NCBI GenBank assembly: GCA_963734635.1
Contig: CAVTIA010000012.1
Span: forward strand, 248,001-312,000
Reading direction: 5' to 3'
Source: DATCJA01 sp963734635
GTDB taxonomy: Bacteria; Acidobacteriota; Vicinamibacteria; Vicinamibacterales; UBA2999
DNA length: 64,000 nt
Under the pieces are notes generated by a model that did no database searches, was not told where the DNA came from, and saw nothing but the letters and a program-made list of their open reading frames with translations. The position numbers and the translations under genes were made by a program. Of the stretch, positions 8,786 to 17,686 are shown piece by piece. Position 1 is the first letter of the stretch; each line of letters opens with the position of its first letter.

Positions 8786-9577
8786 CTAGTGGCTAATCGC
8801 CATCAGTTCCCTTGCCCGCGCCGCGTCTGCATCGAGGAGCGTCAGGATCTCGCAACCCTCGCGGGTGACGACCACTGTGTGCTCGAAGTGCGCCGACAAG
8901 CTGCCGTCGCGCGTCACTGCCGTCCAGCCGTCCGCCAGCACTTTCACCGCTGCGGCGCCCGCGTTGACCATCGGCTCGATGGCCAGAACCATTCCCTCCG
9001 ACAGCCGCGGCCCGCGTCCGCTCGGCCCGTAGTTCGCGATCTGCGGCTCCTCGTGCAATGCAGTCCCGATCCCGTGCCCAACGAATTCCCGCACGACCGT
9101 GAAACCGTGCGCTTCGACGTGCTGCTGGACCGCTGCGCCAATGTCCGACACACGCGCACCCGGCCGTACAACGTCGATTCCGGCGAACAGCGCCTCTTCC
9201 GTTACGCGCAGCAACGCGCCGGTGTCGGTCGACACGCGTCCGACGGGGAGCGTCACTGCACAGTCTCCGAAGAATCCATCCAGCTTCGCACCCATATCGA
9301 GAGAAAGCACGTCACCCTCGACGAGACGCCGCGGTGATGGGATACCGTGCACCACCTGCTCGTTGATTGACGCGCACACCGTCGCCGGATACCCGTGGTA
9401 TCCCTTGAACGCGGGCTCCGCGCCCGCTTTGCGCACGAGCGCTTCGGCCGATCCGTCGATCTCCTTCGTCGTTACGCCGGGGGTCACCATCGATCCCAGT
9501 TCGGCCAAGATTCGCGCGACAAGCTGATTGACCCGTCTGAGCTTCTCGATTTCGAGCGGCGATCGGCAGACGATCAT
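8786..9577 (-). CDS. map: Methionine aminopeptidase, type I
   Basis: This 263-residue enzyme removes N-terminal Met from nascent proteins. Metal and active-site signatures are visible: GYHGYPATVCASINEQVVHG, LSLDMGAKLDGFFGDCAVT, FVGHGIGTALHEEPQIANY and GMVLAIEPMVN. I chose the ATG at 9577 (MIVCRSPLEIEKLR), 7 bp after the adk stop, because the longer reading upstream lies inside adk and is not family-like. The adk-map-infA arrangement is the common one in Gram-positive and many other bacteria. Confidence 0.96.
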   Translation of the reverse strand: MIVCRSPLEIEKLRRVNQLVARILAELGSMVTPGVTTKEIDGSAEALVRKAGAEPAFKGYHGYPATVCASINEQVVHGIPSPRRLVEGDVLSLDMGAKLDGFFGDCAVTLPVGRVSTDTGALLRVTEEALFAGIDVVRPGARVSDIGAAVQQHVEAHGFTVVREFVGHGIGTALHEEPQIANYGPSGRGPRLSEGMVLAIEPMVNAGAAAVKVLADGWTAVTRDGSLSAHFEHTVVVTREGCEILTLLDADAARARELMAISH

Positions 9578-9584
9578 CGACGTG

Positions 9585-10256
9585 CTACCCCTGCGCCCCG
9601 ACGGAATGTCCCGCCCCTGCCAGCGCGCCCTGGATGGCGGTCTCGATCTGCTGAAACACGCGGTCTGGCGATTGTGTGCCATCGACCGCGCGGAACGTCG
9701 GACGGTTACGGTAGAAGTCGACGAGCGGCTTCGACTGCTGCGCGTAGACTTTCAAGCGCTCCCTCACGACGTGTTCATCGTCGTCCGGCCTGACGACGAT
9801 CGTTCCTCCACACTGTCGACACGCAGAGTCGCCGGAATCGGCGTTCGTGCCACATTTCGAGCATATGCGACGCGCGGCGAGGCGCCTGACCAGATTTTCT
9901 TCGGGCACGACAATATCGACGACGACCAGTGGTCCATTGTCGCGCTCTGCCATGATCTCGTCGAGTGCCTGTGCCTGAAAGCGCGTCCGGGGGAATCCGT
10001 CGAGCACGAACCCCTTCTTCGTGTCGGGACGCGACAGTCGCTCTCGCACGATTCCGACCATTGTCTCGTCGTCGACGAGCTCGCCACGATCCATCTTGTC
10101 CTTGGCGCGCAGCGCCAGCGGGAGCCGCTGGTTGATCCCGTCGCGCAACATATCGCCTGTCGAAATACGCGGCAACCCGTGCTTCCGTGCGAGCCGTTCA
10201 GCCTGCGTCCCCTTGCCCGCTCCAGGCGGGCCGAGCATGATGACGTTGAGTGCCAC
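9585..10256 (-). CDS. adk: Adenylate kinase, zinc-type lid
   Basis: The enzyme makes 2 ADP from ATP and AMP. The P-loop is MLGPPGAGKGTQAERLA, the AMP site TGDMLRDGI and the conserved FVLDGFPRT follows. The lid contains CSKCG and CRQCGG, a four-cysteine zinc site of the long-form kinase. At 223 residues it has normal length. It starts 9 bp after secY, the conserved secY-adk-map order. Confidence 0.97.
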   Translation of the reverse strand: MALNVIMLGPPGAGKGTQAERLARKHGLPRISTGDMLRDGINQRLPLALRAKDKMDRGELVDDETMVGIVRERLSRPDTKKGFVLDGFPRTRFQAQALDEIMAERDNGPLVVVDIVVPEENLVRRLAARRICSKCGTNADSGDSACRQCGGTIVVRPDDDEHVVRERLKVYAQQSKPLVDFYRNRPTFRAVDGTQSPDRVFQQIETAIQGALAGAGHSVGAQG

Positions 10257-10265
10257 TTCGTCTAC

Positions 10266-11654
10266 CTACCCTCGCCGTCCACGGATGCGCGTCTTCTTCA
10301 TGAAGCCGTCGTAATGCCGCATGATCAGCTGCGATTCCACCTGGTTGACCGTGTCCATCGCGACGCCCACCACGATCAACAGTGACGTGCCGCCGAAGTA
10401 GAAGGTCACGCCTGCCCCCTGCGTGAACCAGGTCGGCAGTATCGCGTCGAGCTGCTCGCCGATGAACGGAATGGGCGCAACCCTGAAGCCCGTCAGCAGA
10501 AATTCCGGCAGCAGTGCGACGCACGCGAGGTACAGCGCCCCGACGAGCGTGAGCCGCGCCAGGATCGTATCGATGTACTCGGCGGTGCGCTTGCCGGGAC
10601 GAATGCCGGGAATGAACCCGCCGTACTTCCGCATGTTCTCGGCAACGTCATCCGGATTGAAGATGATCGCCGTGTAGAAGTAGCAGAAGAAAACGATCCC
10701 CACGACGTACAGCAGGTTGTAGAGCGGCATGCCGTACGCGAGCTGGTCGGCAATCGCGCGGCCCCAGCTCCCGGTCGGGAACATCAGCGCAATCGTCGCG
10801 GGAAACGCAAGAATCGACGAGGCGAAGATCACCGGAATCACACCGCCGGTGTTCACCTTCAGCGGAATGTGTGTACTCGTTCCGCCGTACTGCCTGCGGC
10901 CGATCACGCGTTTGGCGTACTGAACGGTGATGCGGCGATGTCCGCGCTCCACGAAGATGATTGCGCCCACGACGACCACCATCATCAGGAGCAGGAACAC
11001 GATGCGCAGCAGGCTCAGCTGACCCGTGCGCATTTGATCGAGCGTTGTGAGGATCGCCGACGGGAGGCCAACAACGATGCCGGCGAAGATCAGCAGCGAC
11101 ATCCCGTTTCCGATGCCACGCTCGGTGATCTGTTCGCCCAGCCACATGACGAACATCGTGCCGGTGGTCATCGTCAGGACGCACATCAACCGGAAGCCCC
11201 AGCCCGGGTCGTAGACGAGCGGCAGCCCGCCCGCGATCTGCGTCTGACCCTCGAGGAAGAACGCGATGCCCAGCGACTGGACAACCGCCAACGCCAGCGT
11301 CAAATACCGTGTGTACTGAGTGATCTTGCGGCGGCCGAGTTCGCCTTCCTTCGAGATCCGCTCCAACGTTGGCCAGACGACGGTCAGCAGCTGCAGAATG
11401 ATCGAGGCGCTGATGTACGGCATCACGCCGAGCGCAAAGATCGTCATCTGCGCGAGGTTGTTGCCGGAGAACATGTTGTACAGCCCGAACATCGTGTTCT
11501 GGGTCTGTTCTGCCAGAATCGCCAGCGCTTCGGTATTCACGCCAGGCGTCGGGACGACACCGCCGACTCGGTACACACCCAGCAACCCGAGCGTGAAGAG
11601 CACTCGATTGCGGAGGTCGGTGACCGCGAAAAGATTCTTGAGCGGGTTATCCAT
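10266..11654 (-). CDS. secY: Protein translocase subunit SecY
   Basis: The 462-residue channel protein has about ten hydrophobic helices. It opens NLFAVTDLRNRVLFTLGLLGVYR and carries the signatures FALGVMPYISASIILQLL and GNGMSLLIFAGIV. Cytoplasmic loop sequences include YAKRVIGRRQYGG and GFIPGIRPGKRTAEYI. It forms the Sec protein-conducting pore. It follows rplO after a 36-bp gap containing GATTAGTGATTCG words. Confidence 0.97.
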   Translation of the reverse strand: MDNPLKNLFAVTDLRNRVLFTLGLLGVYRVGGVVPTPGVNTEALAILAEQTQNTMFGLYNMFSGNNLAQMTIFALGVMPYISASIILQLLTVVWPTLERISKEGELGRRKITQYTRYLTLALAVVQSLGIAFFLEGQTQIAGGLPLVYDPGWGFRLMCVLTMTTGTMFVMWLGEQITERGIGNGMSLLIFAGIVVGLPSAILTTLDQMRTGQLSLLRIVFLLLMMVVVVGAIIFVERGHRRITVQYAKRVIGRRQYGGTSTHIPLKVNTGGVIPVIFASSILAFPATIALMFPTGSWGRAIADQLAYGMPLYNLLYVVGIVFFCYFYTAIIFNPDDVAENMRKYGGFIPGIRPGKRTAEYIDTILARLTLVGALYLACVALLPEFLLTGFRVAPIPFIGEQLDAILPTWFTQGAGVTFYFGGTSLLIVVGVAMDTVNQVESQLIMRHYDGFMKKTRIRGRRG

Positions 11655-11690
11655 AGCTCTTATTACCGATTTCTGATTAGTGATTCGTAA

Positions 11691-12140
11691 TTACTCACCA
11701 ATGGCCTGCGCCGCGCCGCCGGCCGCCACGATCTTCTCCGCCGCTTTTCCGCTGAACTTGTGGGCCTGCACCGTCAGCTTCTTGTCGATGTCGCCGCGCC
11801 CGAGGACCTTGATCCGATGATGGCGGTCACGGATGATGCCCCGCTCGCGCAACAGATCGGGTGTAATCACCGTTCCGGCGTCGAACCGCTCGGCGAGCGT
11901 GTCGAGATTGACCACCGCAAACTCGGTCCGGAACGCGTTGTGGAACCCGCGCTTCGGGATGCGGCGGTGCAACGGCATCTGCCCGCCTTCGAAGCCTCGC
12001 TTGAACTTGAAGCCCGAGCGAGACTTCGCGCCTTTGTGGCCGCGCCCGGCCTGGGCGCCCGTGCCCGATCCGTGTCCGCGTCCGACGCGTTTCTTCGAAA
12101 ACTTCGACCGTTCGGCCGGCTTGAGATTGCTCAGATCCAT
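11691..12140 (-). CDS. rplO: 50S ribosomal protein L15
   Basis: The 149-residue protein starts MDLSNLKPAERSKFSKKRVGRGHGSG and includes GRGHKGAKSRSGFKFKRGFEGGQMPLHRR-type glycine/arginine-rich sequence, diagnostic of L15 (seen in segments). L15 organises 23S rRNA around the central protuberance. It lies 3 bp after rpmD. Confidence 0.97.
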   Translation of the reverse strand: MDLSNLKPAERSKFSKKRVGRGHGSGTGAQAGRGHKGAKSRSGFKFKRGFEGGQMPLHRRIPKRGFHNAFRTEFAVVNLDTLAERFDAGTVITPDLLRERGIIRDRHHRIKVLGRGDIDKKLTVQAHKFSGKAAEKIVAAGGAAQAIGE

Positions 12141-12143
12141 TGT

Positions 12144-12350
12144 TCACTCACTAATCGTCACCAGGTGGCGAACCTTGTGAATCATCCCTCGCGTCGCCGG
12201 TGTGTCGAGCAGCTCCACCGTGTGGTTCAGCCGGTGCAGCCCCATGCCTTCGACCGTCTTCGCCTGTGTCTCGTTGAAGCCGATCGTGCTTCTGACGAGC
12301 GTTACCTTGACGCGCTTTGCGGCCGGTTTCTGTCCCGTCTTCTTGGCCAT
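12144..12350 (-). CDS. rpmD: 50S ribosomal protein L30
   Basis: The 68-residue protein reads VKVTLVRSTIGFNETQAKTV and GLHRLNHTVELLDTPATRGMIHKV, the L30 fold. I chose the ATG at 12350 (MAKKTGQK), which has GGGA about 9 bases upstream. An upstream TTG at 12380 overlaps the rpsE stop and would add ten residues, MTRRKPGTTK. Confidence 0.95.
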   Translation of the reverse strand: MAKKTGQKPAAKRVKVTLVRSTIGFNETQAKTVEGMGLHRLNHTVELLDTPATRGMIHKVRHLVTISE

Positions 12351-12376
12351 TTTCGTCGTTCCCGGTTTCCGGCGCG

Positions 12377-12901
12377 TCAAGCGCCGACCAGTTCCCCTTC
12401 TTCTTTGCCTCGGAACCGCGCCACCTGCGCCGGATCCTTGAGACCCATCAGTCCCGAGAACGTCGCACGCACCACGTTGTGCGGGTTCGCAGATCCGAGC
12501 GACTTGGTCAGCACGTTCTGGATACCGGCGGATTCGACCACGGCCCGGACCGCTCCGCCGGCAATGAGGCCGGTGCCTTCGGGCGCGGGCTTCAGCAGGA
12601 CGCTGCCCGAACCGAAGCGGCCCACCACCTGATGAGGGATCGTCGTCCCTTTCAGCGGTACGCGAATCAGGTTCTTCTTCGCCGCCTCGATACCCTTTTT
12701 GATGGCCGACGGCACTTCCTTCGCCTTGCCGACGCCGAAGCCCACGACGCCGTGGCCGTCGCCGACGACAACCAGAGCGCTGAAGCTCAAGTTCTTGCCG
12801 CCTTTCACGACCTTGGTCACACGATTGATGGACACGACCGTGTCCTTGATGTCGAGCTGCGACGCGTCGATCTTTTCGCGCGTTCTGTTCATCATTGCCA
12901 T
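12377..12901 (-). CDS. rpsE: 30S ribosomal protein S5
   Basis: The protein has VVSINRVTKVVKGGKNLSFSA, the double-stranded RNA-binding start of S5, then VVGDGHGVVGFGVGKAKEVP and the C-terminal SLGSANPHNVVRATFSGL. It affects decoding accuracy and mRNA unwinding. I prefer the ATG at 12901 (MAMMNRTREK), which has GGACGG about 8 bases upstream; the ATG at 12916 lacks a clear ribosome-binding site. Confidence 0.95.
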   Translation of the reverse strand: MAMMNRTREKIDASQLDIKDTVVSINRVTKVVKGGKNLSFSALVVVGDGHGVVGFGVGKAKEVPSAIKKGIEAAKKNLIRVPLKGTTIPHQVVGRFGSGSVLLKPAPEGTGLIAGGAVRAVVESAGIQNVLTKSLGSANPHNVVRATFSGLMGLKDPAQVARFRGKEEGELVGA

Positions 12902-12937
12902 TACTGGACCGTCCATTCGAGATAGGTCATGGGCCGC

Positions 12938-13312
12938 TCAAAACTCCAGGCCGGCTTCGCGCGCGGCGTCGGCAACCGCTTTGACACGCCCGTGATAGAG
13001 GAACCCGTTGCGATCGAACACGACCCGCTTGACCCCTTTGTCGATGAGCCGCTGTGCGATCGACTTCCCGACCGCCTGGGCGCCGGCGACGTTCCCGCCT
13101 TTGGCCTGCTTCGCGAACGTTCCCTTGAGCGCCGGCTCGACGCTCGATGCGGAGGCAATCGTGCGGCCGGTCATGTCGTCGACCACCTGCACGTAGATGT
13201 GGGAGACGCTGCGGTACACGGTCAGGCGCGGCCGCTGCTCCGAACCCCGAATGCGCTTCCGGAGTCGGTGCTTGATCCGGTCACGGCGATCCTCTTTGGT
13301 CTTGATCTTCAT
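12938..13312 (-). CDS. rplR: 50S ribosomal protein L18
   Basis: The 124-residue protein has RIKHRLRKRIRGSEQRPRLTVYRS, SHIYVQVVDD and the ending YHGRVKAVADAAREAGLEF, diagnostic of L18, which binds 5S rRNA. Its length is normal. It lies between rplF and rpsE in the canonical spc order. Confidence 0.97.
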   Translation of the reverse strand: MKIKTKEDRRDRIKHRLRKRIRGSEQRPRLTVYRSVSHIYVQVVDDMTGRTIASASSVEPALKGTFAKQAKGGNVAGAQAVGKSIAQRLIDKGVKRVVFDRNGFLYHGRVKAVADAAREAGLEF

Positions 13313-13353
13313 TCTCGATCCTGTCGTGTCTCGTCTTGGTCTTTAGTTTCGCC

Positions 13354-13890
13354 TCATGCCCCGGTTTTCCCGACCTTCTTCTTCAGCACCTCACCCGTAT
13401 ACCGCACGCCTTTCTGCTTGTACGGATCAGGCTTCCGCAACCGGCGGATGTTCGCGGCCACCTGGCCCACCAGCTGACGGTCGGCGCCAGTCACCGTAAT
13501 GTGCGTCTGCTTCTCGATCGCGATGTCGATCCCGTTGGGGATTTCGAACACGACCGGGTGCGCGTAGCCGAGCGCGAAGTGCACCTGCTTCCCTTTCACC
13601 TCTGCGCGGTAACCGATTCCAACGATGTCGAGCTCCTTCTTGAAGCCCTCAGCGACGCCGGCGACTGCGTTGGCGACGAGGCTACGCGCGAGACCGTGGA
13701 ACTTTCCGAGCTCGGGATCTTCGCGCTGCAGCTTTGCGACGAGATTGCCGTCTTCCTGCGTAAAAACGATCCCGGGAGGCAACAGCTGCCGCAGCTTGCC
13801 CTTGGGACCCTGCACTTCGACGGCATCGGGCGCCACCTTCACAGATACGCCCTTCGGGATTGCTATCGGTTTCTTGCCAATACGTGACAT
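13354..13890 (-). CDS. rplF: 50S ribosomal protein L6
   Basis: The 178-residue protein starts MSRIGKKPIAIPKGV, carries VEVQGPKGKLRQ and LVANAVAGVAEGFKKELDIVG, and ends in the signature RKPDPYKQKGVRYTGE. L6 lies near the factor-binding site of the 50S subunit. The 103 bp upstream of it hold a family of hairpin repeats. Confidence 0.97.
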   Translation of the reverse strand: MSRIGKKPIAIPKGVSVKVAPDAVEVQGPKGKLRQLLPPGIVFTQEDGNLVAKLQREDPELGKFHGLARSLVANAVAGVAEGFKKELDIVGIGYRAEVKGKQVHFALGYAHPVVFEIPNGIDIAIEKQTHITVTGADRQLVGQVAANIRRLRKPDPYKQKGVRYTGEVLKKKVGKTGA

Positions 13891-13903
13891 CTCAATCTGC
13901 CCC

Positions 13904-13990
13904 GCGGAGACCTGAAGGTTCCGCCTACCGTGTCTGTGTAGTTCTACCGTGTCTGTTTACTTCGGTAGCCGGAGGCCTTCAGGCCTCCGG
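13904..13990 (-). repeat. CCGGAGGCCT palindrome and degenerate copy between rpsH and rplF
   Basis: Ten-base arms CCGGAGGCCT (13969-13978) and AGGCCTCCGG (13981-13990) flank TC. A worn relative (CGGAGACCT with AGGTTCCG) lies near 13905-13923. Between them TACCGTGTCTGT occurs twice. The palindrome belongs to the family at 18525 and 21039 but differs by a paired A:T to G:C change. Confidence 0.85.
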
Positions 13991-13993
13991 ACC

Positions 13994-14407
13994 TTACCAA
14001 ACGTTACAAAGCACCTCGCCCCCGACGCCGGCCTTGCGGGCAGCCCGCCCCGTCATCACGCCGCGCGACGTTGTCAGGATGTTCGTCCCCAGCCCGCCGA
14101 GCACCGCGGGCACCTCTTCGACGCCGAGATAGACCCGGCGCCCGGGCCGGCTGATGCGCTCGATCCCGCTGATCACGCGCTCGCCACGCGGCCCGTACTT
14201 GAGGAAGACCCGAATCACCCGGCGCGACTGGCGTCCAGGTTTCTGCGACGGTTCCTCGACCAGGCTGAAGCCCTGGATGTAGCCCTCGTCCTGAAGAATG
14301 CGCGCAATCTCGACCTTCAGTTTGCTCGCCGGCACGTCCACACGGGTGTGTTTGCCCGTTACCGCGTTGCGGATCCGCGTCAGCATGTCGGAAATCGGAT
14401 CGGTCAT
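13994..14407 (-). CDS. rpsH: 30S ribosomal protein S8
   Basis: The 137-residue protein starts MTDPISDMLTRIRNAVTG and includes RVYLGVEEVPAVLGGLGTNILTTSRGVMT, the S8 C-terminal RNA-binding signature (as adjoining segments). S8 binds the central domain of 16S rRNA and is the spc repressor in E. coli. The final residues LCNVW replace the usual EIL(C)xVW only slightly. Confidence 0.97.
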   Translation of the reverse strand: MTDPISDMLTRIRNAVTGKHTRVDVPASKLKVEIARILQDEGYIQGFSLVEEPSQKPGRQSRRVIRVFLKYGPRGERVISGIERISRPGRRVYLGVEEVPAVLGGLGTNILTTSRGVMTGRAARKAGVGGEVLCNVW

Positions 14408-14431
14408 ATCGTTGTAATCCCTGTCTGTTCA

Positions 14432-14502
14432 CAGTAGGCGGTAGGCAGTAGGCAGCACTTGCTGATTCCTACTGCGCACTGCCTACTGCCCACTGCCTAC
14501 TA
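14432..14502 (-). repeat. Inverted GTAGGCAG-word repeat between rpsN and rpsH
   Basis: The left arm 14432-14455 (cagtaggcggtaggcagtag-type) and right arm about 14471-14502 (actgcctactgcccactgcc-type) are complements. The rpsN TAG stop (14502-14500) is at the outer edge of the right arm, as with rpoA and rpsD. Confidence 0.85.
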
Positions 14503-14685
14503 CCACGAGCTCTTCGTCACGCCGGTGACGTCGCCTTCGAGTGCGAACCGGCGAAAGCAGAGCCGGCACATCTTGAACTTGCGCATGAACGCCCGTGGCC
14601 GCCCGCACAGCTTGCAGCGATTACGCAGCCGAATCTTGAACTTGGGCGACTTCAGTTCCTTCGCGATCTTTGCGGTCGTGGCCAT
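14500..14685 (-). CDS. rpsN: 30S ribosomal protein S14, zinc type
   Basis: The 61-residue short S14 has two Cys pairs, RCKLCGRP and MCRLCFR, forming the zinc site of the type Z protein, and ends GVTKSSW. S14 assembles late into the 30S head. It occupies the standard position between rplE and rpsH. Confidence 0.97.
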   Translation of the reverse strand: MATTAKIAKELKSPKFKIRLRNRCKLCGRPRAFMRKFKMCRLCFRRFALEGDVTGVTKSSW

Positions 14686-14715
14686 CGTGTGTCCTTGTAT
14701 CAGGGGTTGATCCCC

Positions 14716-15258
14716 TCAATTCGCCCTAAAGGGCATTCCCATGAGCTGCAGCAGCTTTCGGGCCTCTTCATCGGTCCTCGCCGTCGTCACCACCGAAACG
14801 TTCATGCCCCGGGCCTTGTCAACCTTCATGTAGTCGATTTCGGGGAACATCAGCTGATCGCGCAGGCCGAGCGTATAGTTGCCGCGCCCGTCGAACCCTT
14901 TCGACGAGACGCCGCGGAAGTCGCGGACGCGCGGGAGCGCGATGCTGATCAGCCGGTCCAGGAACTCGTACATCCGTTCGCCGCGCAGCGTCACCATGGC
15001 GCCGACGGGCATACCCTTACGAAGCTTGAACTGCGCGATTGACTTGGTCGCACGGCGAACCATGGCCTTCTGCCCCGTTATGCGCCCGAGCTCGTCGGCC
15101 CCCGTATCGGCGAGCTTCGCGTTCTGCGTCGCCTCGCCGAGGCCCATGTTGATGACGATTTTCTCGATTTTGGGGACGGCCATCACGTTCGTGTAGCCGA
15201 ACTCCTTCTTCAGCGTCGGCGCAACTTCCTTGACGTAGCGTTCCTTCAGCCGGGTCAT
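14716..15258 (-). CDS. rplE: 50S ribosomal protein L5
   Basis: The 180-residue protein has NVMAVPKIEKIVINMGLGEA, TGQKAMVRRATKSIAQFKLRKG (read in two parts) and GNYTLGLRDQLMFPEI. L5 binds 5S rRNA and contacts the P-site tRNA. Its start overlaps the rplX stop by four bases. Confidence 0.97.
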   Translation of the reverse strand: MTRLKERYVKEVAPTLKKEFGYTNVMAVPKIEKIVINMGLGEATQNAKLADTGADELGRITGQKAMVRRATKSIAQFKLRKGMPVGAMVTLRGERMYEFLDRLISIALPRVRDFRGVSSKGFDGRGNYTLGLRDQLMFPEIDYMKVDKARGMNVSVVTTARTDEEARKLLQLMGMPFRAN

Positions 15259-15587
15259 TTGTCGACCACTCCCTCACACTTGCGGCAAATGCGCACTTTC
15301 CGGCCATCGTTGAGAATACGGTGACCGATCCGCGTCGTCTTTCCGCACTCCGGGCACACGAGCTGCACGTTGCTGGCGTGCAGCGCAGCTTCACGCTCCA
15401 CGATGCCGCCCTTGATGTTCCGCTGCGGGTTCGGCCTGGTGTGCCGCTTGATGATGTTCACGCCTTCGACGAGCAGGCGGTTGTCCGCCGGCACCACGCG
15501 GAGGACGCGCCCGCGCTTGCCTCGGTCTCTACCGGTGGTCACGATGACGGTGTCGTTGCGGCGAATCGGTGTCTGGACGCGGGACAT
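15255..15587 (-). CDS. rplX: 50S ribosomal protein L24
   Basis: The 110-residue protein has the KOW motif DTVIVTTGRDRGKRGRVLRV, then NIIKRHTRPNPQ and a C-terminal CPECGKTTRIG with CRKCEG cysteine pairs. L24 initiates 50S assembly near the exit tunnel. It lies 4 bp after rplN and overlaps rplE. Confidence 0.97.
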   Translation of the reverse strand: MSRVQTPIRRNDTVIVTTGRDRGKRGRVLRVVPADNRLLVEGVNIIKRHTRPNPQRNIKGGIVEREAALHASNVQLVCPECGKTTRIGHRILNDGRKVRICRKCEGVVDK

Positions 15588-15591
15588 GTGA

Positions 15592-15960
15592 CTACAGCAC
15601 CTCAGGCGCGAGCGAAATGATCTTCATGAACCTTCGTTCGCGCAGTTCGCGGGCCACGGGTCCGAAGACACGAGTCCCGATCGGCTCGTTTTGATCGTTG
15701 ATGAGGACGGCGGCGTTCCGGTCGAACCGGATGTAACTGCCATCACGGCGCCGCTGCTCCTTGACGGTCCGAACGATGACGGCCTTGACGACCTGACCTT
15801 TCTTGACCGTGCCGTCGGGCGTCGCCTCCTTCACCGAAGCCGTTACGATGTCGCCGAGTCGGGCGTACCGGCCGGTGGATCCGCCAATCGGGTTGATGAC
15901 CGCGATCTTCCGCGCACCCGAGTTGTCGGCAACGTCCAGTATCGAACGCATCTGGATCAT
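15592..15960 (-). CDS. rplN: 50S ribosomal protein L14
   Basis: The 122-residue protein begins MIQMRSILDVADNSGARK and carries RRRDGSYIRFDRNAAVLIND and the GTRVFGPVARELRE end, all L14 signatures. L14 forms a bridge to the small subunit. It is the first gene of the spc segment, 12 bp after rpsQ. Confidence 0.97.
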   Translation of the reverse strand: MIQMRSILDVADNSGARKIAVINPIGGSTGRYARLGDIVTASVKEATPDGTVKKGQVVKAVIVRTVKEQRRRDGSYIRFDRNAAVLINDQNEPIGTRVFGPVARELRERRFMKIISLAPEVL

Positions 15961-15972
15961 GGGTGCCCTCCG

Positions 15973-16227
15973 TCAGACCTTGGGTGCCTTGGCGATCACG
16001 CGCGTCACCACCCAGCGTTTGCGGCGGCTGAGCGGCCGCGATTCGGCAATCGCAACGGTGTCGCCGAGCCGCGCTTCGTTGTCCTCGTTGTGCGCGACGA
16101 ACTTCGACGTCTTGCGCTGACTCTTGCCGTACAACTCGTGGCGCACCTGACGCTCGACCGCGACGACCACCGTCTTCTCCATCTTGTCGCTGACCACGGT
16201 GCCGGTCAGCTGTGACTTGACGCTCAT
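15973..16227 (-). CDS. rpsQ: 30S ribosomal protein S17
   Basis: The 84-residue OB-fold protein reads LTGTVVSDKMEKTVVVAVER, YGKSQRKTSKFVAHNEDN and GDTVAIAESRPLSRRKRW, typical S17. It overlaps the rpmC stop by four bases. Confidence 0.97.
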   Translation of the reverse strand: MSVKSQLTGTVVSDKMEKTVVVAVERQVRHELYGKSQRKTSKFVAHNEDNEARLGDTVAIAESRPLSRRKRWVVTRVIAKAPKV

Positions 16228-16418
16228 GCCTGCTGTTCCTTTTCCCGCAGAATCGTTTTCATGCGCGCCAGGTCGCGGCGGACCTGACGGACCTTGGCGG
16301 GCGCTTCCAGCTGCCCCATCGACTTCTGAATCCGAAGCCGGAAGAGCTGATCATCGAGGTCGTGCACACGCGCGCGCAGATCGTCAGTCGTCAGTTCCCG
16401 GATTTCAGCCGGCTTCAT
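16224..16418 (-). CDS. rpmC: 50S ribosomal protein L29
   Basis: The 64-residue helical protein starts MKPAEIRELTTDDLRARVHD and contains LFRLRIQKSMGQLEAPAKVR, the L29 signature. The ATG at 16418 overlaps the rplP stop (ATGA); any longer reading is inside rplP. L29 sits at the exit tunnel and helps dock signal recognition particle and trigger factor. Confidence 0.96.
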   Translation of the reverse strand: MKPAEIRELTTDDLRARVHDLDDQLFRLRIQKSMGQLEAPAKVRQVRRDLARMKTILREKEQQA

Positions 16419-16840
16419 GACGCGCTCTCGTGCGCAAAGCGGGTTGCGAACTTCGTCTTGATAGGCAGCTTCGCCGATGCCAACTGCATCGCACGGCGAG
16501 CGTCCGTCTCGGTGACGCCCTCCATCTCGAACATGATCCGGCCCGGCCGGACGACGCACACCCACTGCTCGGGTGCGCCCTTTCCCTTGCCCATTCGTGT
16601 TTCCTGCGGCTTCTTCGTGATTGGCTTGTCAGGAAATACCCGCACCCAGATCTTGCCGCCGCGCTTGATGAAGCGCGTCATCGCGACGCGGGCAGCCTCG
16701 ATCTGCCGGTCCGTCAACCAGCACGGTTCCATGGCTTTGAGGCCGTAGTCGCCGAACGAGACGTCCGACCCTCGCCACGCCTTGCCGGCCATCCGGCCGC
16801 GCTGCTGCTTCCTGTACTTGACCTTCTTGGGCATCAACAT
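16415..16840 (-). CDS. rplP: 50S ribosomal protein L16
   Basis: The 141-residue protein begins MLMPKKVKYRKQQRGRMAG, matching the MLxPKR start of the family, and includes RFIKRGGKIWVRVFPDKPIT and GKGKGAPEQWVCVVRPGRI (seen in segments). L16 contacts A-site tRNA. A second ATG two codons in is possible. Confidence 0.97.
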   Translation of the reverse strand: MLMPKKVKYRKQQRGRMAGKAWRGSDVSFGDYGLKAMEPCWLTDRQIEAARVAMTRFIKRGGKIWVRVFPDKPITKKPQETRMGKGKGAPEQWVCVVRPGRIMFEMEGVTETDARRAMQLASAKLPIKTKFATRFAHESAS

Positions 16841-16860
16841 CGGAACAACCCCTCGTTCAC

Positions 16861-16955
16861 CCTTCTCGCTTCTCGGTGCTCAGTTCATGTTCACGTTCGG
16901 TTCTTCTTCCGGGTTCGGAACCTGAACACGACCCGAGAAGCGAGAACTGAGAAGC
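16861..16955 (-). repeat. TTCTCGCTTCTCGG inverted repeat between rpsC and rplP
   Basis: Bases 16863-16876 are a perfect 14-base complement of 16933-16946. GTTC/GAAC words fill the loop and GAGAAGCG extends the right arm to 16955. The whole 132-bp gap between two ribosomal genes is made of such words. Confidence 0.85.
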
Positions 16956-16972
16956 GCGAACGACCGCATTCG

Positions 16973-17659
<687 letters not shown>

Positions 17660-17686
17660 AGTAGCCTCTCTCTAAAATTGACGGAT

